Shown here piece after piece: positions 19,444-28,117 of a stretch of DNA of 64,000 nucleotides. The notes under the pieces are model-generated. The model worked only from the letters and a program-made list of their open reading frames with translations. It was not told where the DNA came from and ran no database searches. How positions within the stretch are numbered: position 1 is the stretch's first letter; the number at the start of each line of letters is the position of its first letter. Source of the stretch: Emiliania huxleyi CCMP1516 (Eukaryota > Haptophyta > Isochrysidales > Noelaerhabdaceae); contig NW_005196310.1 of NCBI RefSeq assembly GCF_000372725.1, forward strand, positions 183,325 through 247,324. Reading direction: 5' to 3'. The position numbers and the translations under genes were made by a program.

Positions 19444-21659
19444 TCAAAAGCTGACGCGTGGCGAGAGCCGGTCGTAGCGAGTGCCACCGGGCGGCGCGTG
19501 GCTATCGGCGCCGGCGCGCACGAGCGCGGCCATCCACCCCTCTCGCTCTTGCTCGGTGAGCGCCTGCAAGACAGATGGGGCGAGAGCGCGAGGCGGTGGC
19601 GTGTGTGCGCCTGTCTCTGCTGTCATAGAGGGCCGATCCGAGAGAACCCGAGACCACCCCACCCGAGATGACCCGAGATGACCCGAGATGACCCGAGATG
19701 ACCCGAGATGGCCCGCGAGATCTTTCCGAGATCAGCGCCTGAAGGACGATGACACGCCGCCGCTCTCCCGCGCGCCGCGCCTCGCCCGCGCCGCTCGCCG
19801 CCGCGGGCAGCAGCGCGAGACGGAGGGATGGCGCGTCGCCGGCGCCCGGCTGGAGCAGCGCGTGGCGTACGTAGGCGAAGCCGCGCGGGCCCTGCTGGCA
19901 GGGCGGCGAGAAAGAGAGGGAGAGAGAGGGAGAGAGGGGGAGGGAGAGAGAGAGGGAGTTAGGGGGCGAGCGGGCTTTGGCAGGGGCTGGGGATGCGGAC
20001 AGGTTGCTGGGGGTGTGCGTGTGGTGGGAGAGGGGCGTGGCGCGCGAGGGAGAGACCGCAGTATGTGCGTGACTGCGAAGCAGGACTTGTTCTATGCGTG
20101 CGCAGTGCGCGCGTCGCTCTCCTTGCGCGAGAGAGCGTCGACGTCGGAGAGATGCCACATGAGGAGGGCGCGCCTGAGTAGCCGAGATTAGCCGAGATTA
20201 GCCGAGATTAGCCGAGATTAGTCGAGATTGGCCGAGATTGGTCGAGATTGGCTGAGATTGGTCGAGATTGGCCGAGATTGGCCGAGATTGGCCGAGCTCG
20301 AGCTTAGCCACGTGAGTGTGTGTGAGGAGAGCAATATACAGGACACTCGTAGGCCGCCTAAAACCGCGAATCTCGGCGAATCTCGGCGAATCTCGGCGAA
20401 TCTCGGCGAATCTCGGCGAATCTGGCCTCTCTCCGTCGGAGCCGCGCGAGGCCGCCAGCGTGAAGAAGCGGCGCCGGAGGGCGGTGTTGGCGCCCCCCTT
20501 CTTGCGCAGCCAGCCCGTGTGCACCACCGCCGCGGCGGGGGCGGCGCGCGTCTGCGGAGGAGGAGGAGGTAGGCCTCCGCTGCCTAGGAAGTGCCTCGGA
20601 AGTGTCTAGGAAAAGGCCTCCGCTGCCGCGCGTCGCAAGTGGCGTCTAACGGCGCCGGTGCGCGGCGCAGCGGCCTCCGCCGAGGCGGCGCGCGCCGCTG
20701 CCTCGGCCTCTTCGCGGAAGCGGAGCGAGGCGGCGAAGCGCGCGTCCTTGACGGCGATCGAGGCCAGGCGGCGCCGCTTCTCCACCAGCGCCTGCGCATG
20801 CCCCGCCACACACAGTGTGACCGCGCAGTTCGAGGAGTCGCTCACACTGGTCGGTGCGTGCGGAGGAGCCGGGGGTGGCGCTTCGTCCCTCTTGATCAGC
20901 TTCTGGTGACGTTCTAACGGACTACTAGATGGGTAGTCGGAGGGGCGCCTCCTCCTCCGCGCGGTGAAGCACCAGAGCGATCTTATAGTCCGTCCCCAGC
21001 TGCTCCGCCAGCGGCTCCAGCTCCGCAGCCGAGCCAACAGCGGCGAGCTTGCGGCCCGACCGGGCGCGAGCCAGTGCGGCCGCGTTGGACTGGACGATGC
21101 GCTCGGCGTGGGAGACGAGGCGAGCCTGCGCCTCAGTTGGGGGTGAGGCCTCTGTGGCTGCCACGGCGGCGTTGGTGAGGGCACGGAGCCGCCGGCTGCT
21201 TGCGCCCACCGCCGCCACCGCCTCCGCCCAGTCTGCGGTCTCTCCCGACGAAGCGAGCGTGCTCGGCGTGCCCGGCGTGCCCGGCGCCTCGGGGTCCAAG
21301 GACGAGGTGAGCAGGCCTCGCCACAGGTCGAGGTAAGGGTCGGAGTCGGGAGGGTCGGCGTCTGTGGTAAGGTCCTCCGTCGCCAGGCACTGCTCCTCCT
21401 CGGTGGAGGAAATTTCCTCCGAGTCGGTGTCATTAGCCATGCGCGCCATCCCGCACTCGGGGTCGGGCCCATAGGACCGGGATTCAGGACTGAGGCCGAA
21501 GAGGTCACGCAGCTGCGGCGGCAAGCGCTCCGCTGCAGGGCCCTCCTTGGCATGGCAACCATCGCTGTCTTCCCCATCAGTAGGGTCGGGCGTCGCCTCT
21601 GCCCACTCACGCGCTGAATTCATCTCGCGTGCGAGCGACAAGAGCTCCGCGGTGTCCAT
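19444..21659 (-). CDS. PH-domain protein with long acidic N-terminus, spliced
   Basis: Exon 1 starts at 21659 and encodes an acidic Ser/Asp/Glu-rich region followed by helical sequence ('AERIVQSNAAALARARSGR', 'LGTDYKIALVLHRA'). A following exon (about 20880-20640) reads 'AQALVEKRRRLASIAVKD' and 'ASLRFREEAEAAARA', a charged helix that could be BAR-like. Then come pieces of a pleckstrin-homology domain: 'HTGWLRKKGGANTALRRRFF' (near 20525), 'ALLMWHLSDVDALSRKES' (near 20165), 'GPRGFAYVRHALLQPGAG' (near 19900) and the closing helix 'ALTEQEREGWMAALVRAGAD' (near 19560), the last joined through CAG|GC...CAG|GC. PH domains bind phosphoinositides, so peripheral membrane trafficking is plausible. Exact splice sites in the middle are not resolved; an ACAP/APPL-like BAR-PH architecture is inference. 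Confidence 0.6.
20170..20430. repeat. inverted array of GCCGAGATT decamers
   Basis: Left arm 20178-20290: about eleven 10-nt units TAGCCGAGAT / TGGCCGAGAT. Right arm 20368-20425: six units CGAATCTCGG, the reverse complement theme. The whole lies within introns of the PH-domain gene and could form a long hairpin around a ~75-nt loop. Confidence 0.8.
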
Positions 21660-21953
21660 AACTCGGCCACACCGATCACCGCGAAAGCAAAGCGGCTGGA
21701 AAGCGACCGTGTTTTATGGATTTCTTTTTTTTTTGCGTTTCGCTTCGGGAGAAACCAATGCTGCAACCAAAAATGATTGTTAGAGTTGTTTCGTGGTACT
21801 GATAAAAATCTCATGTCCCTCCTAGTACGTTCACCCCACGTGCCACGAATAACCCGCCCTCCGGGGCCCTAACAGAGGCGCCTCGCTACACCTCTCGAGT
21901 CCGAGGAGAGAGACACACAGCCACACACAAACTCGTTCGCTCGCCAGTGGCGA

Positions 21954-22808
21954 TCACAACATCGATACGCTGCGGATGAGCGGGCCAAAGCCGTTGGGCA
22001 TGTGCTCGTAGTCGGCCTGCCCGAAGTTGGCGACGAGCGAGGCGCCGTCGGCCACGCTCACCGCGGGGAAGACCTCGCCACGGATGCCTGCTCACGGCCG
22101 CGCCGGTGTGAAGGCGCCTCGTCTTTCTGGGGTGGGGGGTGGTGTGGCGCAGGGCGGGCGCGCCGCTCATCTGGTGCACGAGGGAGGAGCCCTTGTAAAA
22201 GTAGACCTGCACCGGGTAGTCCGCCTGGTCGATCGCACAGCCGATGACGTCGCCCTCCTGAGGCGTGCCGAGGACGGACCGGTGGCGGAGGCGCCAGGCG
22301 ACGGCGACTTGGCGCACGGTGCGGGGTCAGCGGATGCGGGTGCGGGTGCGACAGGTAGATGCTTCGGACGCGCCTGGAGCGGCGGCAACCCGGGCTGGGT
22401 ACTCGTCACCGTCCACGCCGTCGCCGCCTTGTCGGGCGTGAGCAGGCCCTCCAGAGGGCAGTCCTTGGCCGCGACGCCAATCGCAAACGCGCCCGCCTTG
22501 CGGATCGTCACCTCAAAGTAGCCCTTGTCCTGCGGCGAGGAGAGCAACGAGAGAGAGGGCATGTGAGGCGTGAGGTCCGCTCTGGGTCGCGCGTGCGCGT
22601 CCGCCACGCCACGCGAGCGGCGTGCGCGCGAGGCGGCGGGCTTGCGCCGCGCCTGCAGGATGGCAGAGTCACCGAGCACGCTGCCGGTCCCGCTGATGGT
22701 GCGGTCCTCGAGTTTGATCTCGGTGGCGCAGAGCTGGCTGCTCAGGGCGACCGGCGGGAGTGGCGCCGGCGTGTCGTCCGCCGGTTCGCTCGACCAGCAG
22801 CAGCCCAT
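21954..22808 (-). CDS. SPRY-domain protein with N-terminal MGCC lipidation signal
   Basis: Starts at 22808 with 'MGCCWSSEP', a classic N-myristoylation/palmitoylation context, so the protein probably sits on a membrane. Exon 1 is 22653-22808 and joins by a GC-AG intron to an exon from 22529 ('DKGYFEVTIRKAGAFAIGVA'), giving 'AILQDKGYFEV'. Later exons contain 'TPQEGDVIGCAIDQADY', 'VQVYFYKGSSLVHQMSG' and, after a GC-AG intron, 'GEVFPAVSVADGASLVANFG' ending 'PLIRSVSML' at a TGA (21954-21956). These blocks in this order are a SPRY beta-sandwich, a protein-interaction module. The intron near 22310-22415 is not resolved. The last intron (about 22085-22165) has TTCACACCGGC...CGTGAGCAG, a degenerate relative of the hairpin insert seen elsewhere. 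Confidence 0.7.
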
Positions 22809-23117
22809 GAGCGCGTGTCGTGAAGCGCCTCTATGTTTCTGTCAAAAGAATTCTGGCAGGGCCGTATTTTTCTTTCTTTTTCACCTGGCGGTGGCGCGCC
22901 GGCCCTCTCACCGCCTCCCTCGGCGCCCCGCGCCGGCGCACGACGCGCTTCAACTGCGCATCCTCCGGGTTGAGTTGTTGCCCGCGAGGTGGCAGGTGCT
23001 CGCCGAGGGTCGTCGGGAGAGTGACCCCTGATCCGGGAGTTGCAAGAAAACTCTAAGTGCACCAGGCACGGGACGACTGGCGCGCACTGGCACTAACACC
23101 ACACGCGAGACTCAGTG

Positions 23118-24434
23118 TCAGTCGTACTCTGCGTCCTCCTCGTCGGGGAAGTCGCCTCCGACGTCGAGCTTCTCCCCTCGCTCGTCGACAATGTCGAGGC
23201 CGCGGCCGAGCTCGAGCTCGCGCCGAAAGCGGCTCCACGCCTACGCCATTCGTTACCATTGATTAACCGCCCGAGCTCGGAGCGGAGGCTAAATCTCCAC
23301 ACATCTCCCAGCCCCCCTCCCCCCCTCTCCCCGCCACGCGCCTCGTCGATGCCGCCCATCCCGTCTCGCTCCATCAGCTCCCTCCAGATGTCGTCGCCTA
23401 CAGGACGGCTCAGAAGGGTCCGAGAAGGGTCCTCCTGCTCCTCCGGTCCGCTCCTCCTCCAATCTCGCCCATCCCGCCGACGCCGAGGACGGTCTCGTCG
23501 TTCGCGCCTAGCCTCGGCGGGTCCACCTCGGCTTTGTGCTGCCGCTTCTGAGATCTCGCGCGATCTCCCACACCCGACATCTCCCACACCCGACACCACC
23601 CCCCTGCGCCTCCGCCTCCGCTGGTTGACCAAGCAGGGCGAGCCTCCGGGGCTGCTCTCGTCCCCCGCCTTCGGCGCCCTCCTCCGAGGGCGTGGACGCG
23701 GGCGCATGTCGGCTACTCTCGGCCTGCTCTCGTGTCAGTCTCGGCCTAAGCTCGCCTCCCGTCTTTGGCGCCCTCCTCCGGAACTTGACGCGCGCGCCTG
23801 CCATCCACTCTCAGTGATCAGCGATCGGATAGCGGTGATCCAGCTCTGCGCACCGCGGGCACAAGTGCCGTCTGCGTTGACTCCCTTTGGGTAGGAGCCC
23901 AGCAGGCGCATCTCCCCGTCCCCGAGCTTGTAGACCGAGTACGTCACCTGCGCACGGGACGGGAAGGCGTGGCGACGAACCGCGCCCAGCCCGCGGCCGC
24001 AGCGGCACCGCACCGCTGCGTTGCCCTTGCGCATCTTGCTGCCGAGCGTGAGCGCCTGCTGCTTGGTCGAGAGGCGGACGGTGTGGCGGCCGAGCTCGCA
24101 CATCTCGGCGCCGCCGTACAGCGACTCGTACACAAACGGCATCGGCGTGAACCACCTAGGCCGCGGGAAGGCGCACACGGTGGGACAGGGTCTCGGCGCC
24201 GCTGCTGACGCCAGTGAGCGCAGAGGCCGCGTTGCTGCTCACATTAGCACAAATAGCGGCGGACCGCCGATCTGAAGGTGCAGCGCGGGATTCCGCGAAG
24301 ATTCTGACAGCCTCGCGGGACGAACCGAGGGCAGCGGACGCGAGTTCACCAACATTGATCCGGTCGGGAAAAAAAGAAGTGGCGCGGGGTTGTTTTTTTC
24401 TTTCTTTCCCTGGATGTGAGGCTGCCGACTGCAC
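23118..24434 (-). CDS. unknown spliced gene
   Basis: I do not recognise the family. The last two exons are clear: 23342-23397 ('DDIWRELMERDGMGGIDE') and 23118-23240 ('AWSRFRRELELGRG', acidic tail 'FPDEEDAEYD'), joined by a GC-AG intron in frame and ending at TGA 23118-23120. Upstream, 'MPFVYESLYGGAEMCELGRH' and 'TVRLSTKQQALTLGS' (about 24150-24030) and, after a CGCAG acceptor, 'VTYSVYKLGDGEMRLLGSYP' (about 23953-23890) look like globular protein. An N-terminal segment near 24360-24200 ('VGELASAALGSSREAVRIF') probably belongs to it. Intervening splice sites and the start codon are unresolved. Confidence 0.4.
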
Positions 24435-24711
24435 TCCAAGTGCTCCAAGTCGCGGCCCAGTCCGCGGTTAATGACGGCACTCCAAGTGCTCCAAGTGCTC
24501 ACACAGCATGAGCAACCCGCCGAGGGTGGGCGACCGGGCTAGCAACACACCTCTCTCCTTAAATCCCTGTGTGGTGGCGGCAGCGTGCCGTGGTCCTCCT
24601 CCCATCTCTCCCTTACAGCTTGCCATCTCTGTTTCTTTCTTTCCTCTACGCTCTACACGGCAAACCACGCAAATTGCAAGGTGGAATCTAAGCAAAACAG
24701 CCGCCTACAAG

Positions 24712-25866
24712 CTACATGCTCAAAGCAGCATGAGGAGAGAGCCGCGCCGTCGCCATCGGCGCCACCGCCTCCCACGCGCCCACTGCCGGGTCGTACCGCT
24801 CCACCGAGCTGAGGCGACTGTGGCCGGCACCTGCACCCGACCCGCCTGCGACATAGAGCTTGCCGTTGAGCGCCGCCACGGCGTGATTATACCGGGCCGC
24901 CGCCATCGGCGCCACCGCCTCCCACGCGTTCGTCGCCGGGTCGTACCGCTCCGCCGAGCTGAGGTAGCCGTCGTCGCAGTAGCCGCCCGCAGCGTACAGC
25001 TTGCCGTCGAGCACCGCCCCACCATGGTCGCTCCGAGCCTCCGCCATCGGCGCCACCGCCTGCCACGCATCCAACGCCGGGTCGTACCGCTCCACCGAGC
25101 TGAGGAAGCCGTCGTCGTCGTTGAAGCCTCCCACAGCGTACAGCTTGCCGTCTAGCACCGCCACGTCGTGATGGCACCGCGCCTCTTCAATCGGCGCCAC
25201 CGCCTCCCACGCGTTCGTCGCGGGGTCGTACCGCTCGACCGAGCTGAGGATGGCGTCGTCGTCGTTGCAGCCTCCCACCGCGTACAGCTTGCCGTCGACC
25301 ACAACCGTGGCGTGAGAGTCCCGTGCCGTCGCCATCGGCGCCGCCTCCTCCCACGCATTCGTCGCAAAGTCGTACCGCTCCACCAGGTTCGAAGGTGCGC
25401 CGCCCTCCCTGCCGCCCACCGCGTAGAGCTTGCCACCGAGCACCGCCGTGCCGACATACCTTCGTGTCGTCGGCATCGGCGCCACAGCCTCCTCCTCCCA
25501 CTCGTTGGTTGACGGGTCGTACCGCTCCAGCGAGTTGACAGTCCCACCCTCGTTGTCGCCGCCGATCACGAGCATGCGCGGCCTCTCGCGCTTCTTCAGC
25601 GTCTCCTTCCAGCCGCGGCGCCACGCGCGGCACGTTCCCTTGGCGGCGTGCTCCTTGGTCGGCAGCTGGGCGAGGATGTGCGGGGCGAGGTCCGGCGAGA
25701 GGAGGACCTCGGAGAGCACCCACTCGGGCTGCTCCACGAGCCGAGCGGCGTGCTCCTCCGCCACGCGCAGCGCGGCGTCGCTCGCGCCCGCCTGCGCCTC
25801 GATGATGGCGCACAGCTGCGCTGGCGAGAGGCCCGCGACGCGCGCACCGATGCGGTGGGAGGCCAT
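24712..25866 (-). CDS. F-box/Kelch-repeat protein, paralogue 1
   Basis: Intronless, 384 aa, starting at the ATG of 'MASHRIGARVAGLSPAQ' (25866), shared by all copies. Residues ~55-95 ('LSPDLAPHILAQLPTKEHAA', 'GTCRAWRRGW') have the look of an F-box, which docks to SKP1 of SCF ubiquitin ligases; residues ~105-384 hold six Kelch repeats ('SSVERYDPATNAWEAVAPM', 'DGKLYAVGG') forming a beta-propeller for substrate recognition. The predicted role is substrate adaptor of an SCF ligase. The upstream frame extends to 26007 but adds unconserved sequence. The repeats differ from the other copies mostly in blade-loop residues. Confidence 0.88.
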   Translation of the reverse strand: MASHRIGARVAGLSPAQLCAIIEAQAGASDAALRVAEEHAARLVEQPEWVLSEVLLSPDLAPHILAQLPTKEHAAKGTCRAWRRGWKETLKKRERPRMLVIGGDNEGGTVNSLERYDPSTNEWEEEAVAPMPTTRRYVGTAVLGGKLYAVGGREGGAPSNLVERYDFATNAWEEAAPMATARDSHATVVVDGKLYAVGGCNDDDAILSSVERYDPATNAWEAVAPIEEARCHHDVAVLDGKLYAVGGFNDDDGFLSSVERYDPALDAWQAVAPMAEARSDHGGAVLDGKLYAAGGYCDDGYLSSAERYDPATNAWEAVAPMAAARYNHAVAALNGKLYVAGGSGAGAGHSRLSSVERYDPAVGAWEAVAPMATARLSPHAALSM

Positions 25867-26040
25867 CCACGCGGCCCCTACAAGGGTTCGCTCGCGAGGG
25901 TGTTCAGTAAGGTAAAGTAAGGTAAACTTCTCCACACACACGAGGTGGTGGGGCAAGGGGGGGCAACCCTCGCGTCTCCACGTCTGACGACAGGAGCCCC
26001 ACGGCATTCAAAGTGCAAGGCCCAGTGCGCGTGGGTGAGC

Positions 26041-26118
<78 letters not shown>
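26041..26118. repeat. (GT)39 microsatellite
   Basis: Uninterrupted GT dinucleotide run in the spacer between Kelch paralogues 1 and 2. Long Cys/Val and His/Thr frames here are artefacts. Confidence 0.97.
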
Positions 26119-26621
26119 TCACGTCACTCCTCCGCCGGTTCCTCCCGTCGCCTCTTCTTTGTTCGAATGTTTTTCAATCCATCCTTCACGAAGCCCTCCC
26201 ATGTAGCTAGCGTTCTTGGCGAATGTCTCGAAATGGCCAGCAGGCGCTGTCTGCTCGCGGTCTGTGCGGGCCGCTCGTCCTCCTCGCCCTTCTTTCGTCC
26301 TCCCGTCCCTCCCCTCCACCATGGCCTTCTCGGCACTTCTTTCTCCATCCGCCTCGCCCTGCCTTTTCGCATCGTGCCTGTCTTCAGACTTCACACCTTC
26401 CTACCTAACCTAACCTAACCGTCTCTATCTGTGTGCGCATGTTGAAACACACGTGCCGCCTTGGGGCATGGCTCGCGCGAGCTTGTTTGCTCTGTGCGAA
26501 TTCAACGGGAAAGTGTACAAAGATCTGACACGATACACTGAACAGAGACCCGTCCGCGTCGCGCTGGGAGGTGGGAGAAGCGATACCCGCCCGCCGCCGC
26601 ACCGGCCCGCGCCTGAGCCCA
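26119..26621. other. spacer between Kelch paralogues 1 and 2
   Basis: No gene seen. Contains three CTAAC pentamers at 26402-26420 and TC-rich sequence. Confidence 0.6.
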
Positions 26622-27773
26622 CTAGTTCAGGACTGCGATATAAGCGCGTCGCGCCGTCCCCATCGGCACCACCGCCTCCCACGCATTCGTACCAGGGTCG
26701 TACCGCTCGACCGAGCTGAGGATGTCGTTGTTGAAGCCTGCACCCTGTCCGCCCACCGCATGCAGCTTGCCGTCGAGCACCGCCACGGCGTGTTCAGCCC
26801 GCGCCTCTGCCATCGGCGCCACCGCCTCCCACGCATCCAGCGCCGGATCGTACCGCTCCACCGAGCTGAGGAGGCCGTCGTTGTACCCGCCCACAGCATA
26901 CAACTTGCCATCGAGCACCGCCACGGCGTGATGGCACCGAGCCGTCGCCATCGACGCCACCGCCTCCCATGCATCCAGTGCTGGGTCATACCGCTCCACC
27001 GAGCTGAAGTAGTCACCGTCGTGGCCGCCCACAGCGTACAGCTTGCCGTCGAGCACTGCCACGGCGAAACTACACCGCGCCGCCGCAATCGGCGCCACCG
27101 CCTCCCACGCGTTCGCAGCCGGGTCGTACCGCTCCACCGAGCTGAGGGCGCCGTCGTCGTTGTGGCCTCCCACCGCGTACAGCTTGCCGTCGAGCGCCGC
27201 CATGGCGTGAGCAAACCGCTCGACCACCATCGGCGCCACCGCCTCCCACGCATTCGTAGCCAAGTCGTACCGCTCCACCAGGTTGGAATTTGCGCCGTCA
27301 GCCTCATTCTGGCCGCCCACCGCGTAGAGCTTGCCATCGAGCACCGCCATGCCGACATACGTTCGTGCCGACGGCATCGGCGCGACAGCCTCCTCCTCCC
27401 ACTCGTTGGTTGACTGGTCGTACCGCTCCAGCGAGTTGACAAACTCGTCGTTGTCCTCATCGCGGCCGCCGACCACGACCAGGCGCGGCCTCTCGCGCTT
27501 CTTCAGCGTCTCCTTCCAGCCGCGGCGCCACGCGCGGCACGTCCCCTTGGCGGCGTGCTCCGTGGTCGGCAGCTGGGCGAGGATGTGCGGGGCGAGGTCC
27601 GGCGAGAGGAGGACCTCGGAGAGCACCCACTCGGGCTGCTCCACGAGCCGAGCGGCGTGCTCCTCCGCCACGCGCAGCGCGGCGTCGCTCGCGCCCGCCT
27701 GCGCCTCGATGATGGCGCACAGCTGCGCTGGCGAGAGGCCCGCGACGCGCGCACCGATGCGGTGGGAGGCCAT
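26622..27773 (-). CDS. F-box/Kelch-repeat protein, paralogue 2
   Basis: Intronless, 383 aa from the shared 'MASHRIGARV' start at 27773. The N-terminal ~100 residues are almost identical to paralogue 1 ('TTEHAAKGTC' replaces 'TKEHAAKGTC'). Six Kelch repeats follow; the last ends 'GTARRAYIAVLN', with a different tail from the others. Same predicted role as an SCF substrate adaptor. The gene and about 280 nt of its upstream DNA are mirrored by paralogue 4 and its upstream DNA. Confidence 0.88.
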   Translation of the reverse strand: MASHRIGARVAGLSPAQLCAIIEAQAGASDAALRVAEEHAARLVEQPEWVLSEVLLSPDLAPHILAQLPTTEHAAKGTCRAWRRGWKETLKKRERPRLVVVGGRDEDNDEFVNSLERYDQSTNEWEEEAVAPMPSARTYVGMAVLDGKLYAVGGQNEADGANSNLVERYDLATNAWEAVAPMVVERFAHAMAALDGKLYAVGGHNDDGALSSVERYDPAANAWEAVAPIAAARCSFAVAVLDGKLYAVGGHDGDYFSSVERYDPALDAWEAVASMATARCHHAVAVLDGKLYAVGGYNDGLLSSVERYDPALDAWEAVAPMAEARAEHAVAVLDGKLHAVGGQGAGFNNDILSSVERYDPGTNAWEAVVPMGTARRAYIAVLN

Positions 27774-28056
27774 CCGCGCTATCGGTCCCCTCTCCGCCTG
27801 CAAGCTTGGATTTCGCTCGCAAGGGTGTTCGGAACTCGCTTCGTGGTTCAGTCCTAGCCTGGCTGTTCTTTTCACCTTCGATACATACATACGCTCCTAC
27901 TGTGCCGTCACCCGCGTATTCAAAGTGCAAGGCCCAGTGCACGTGGTGAGCACACAGGCTGGGAGAAAGAAGAGGTCGGGGCCCCACCCCGCAGAGCCGC
28001 AGTATGCATGTGTGCAATACAGTATGCTCCAGAGCGGCGCGTCCTCTCCGCTGCAA
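27774..28056 (-). repeat. upstream region of Kelch 2, inverted copy of 32289-32572
   Basis: Shares CGCAAGGGTGT, GCCTGGCTGTTCTTTTCACC, ATACATACGCTCCTACTGTG, ATTCAAAGTGCAAGGCC and GTATGCATGTGTGCAATACA with the reverse strand upstream of Kelch 4. The conservation may hold the promoter or simply mark a recent inverted duplication. Confidence 0.85.
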
Positions 28057-28117
28057 GCCCCCCCCCCCCCCCCCCCGCGCGCGCGGCCCCGAGCAGGGCT
28101 CGCCCGCCGCCGCCGCC

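Noticed and set aside
26402-26420. Telomere-like CTAACCTAAC repeat
   Set aside because: Only three pentamer units, inside a gene cluster; too short for an interstitial telomere claim.
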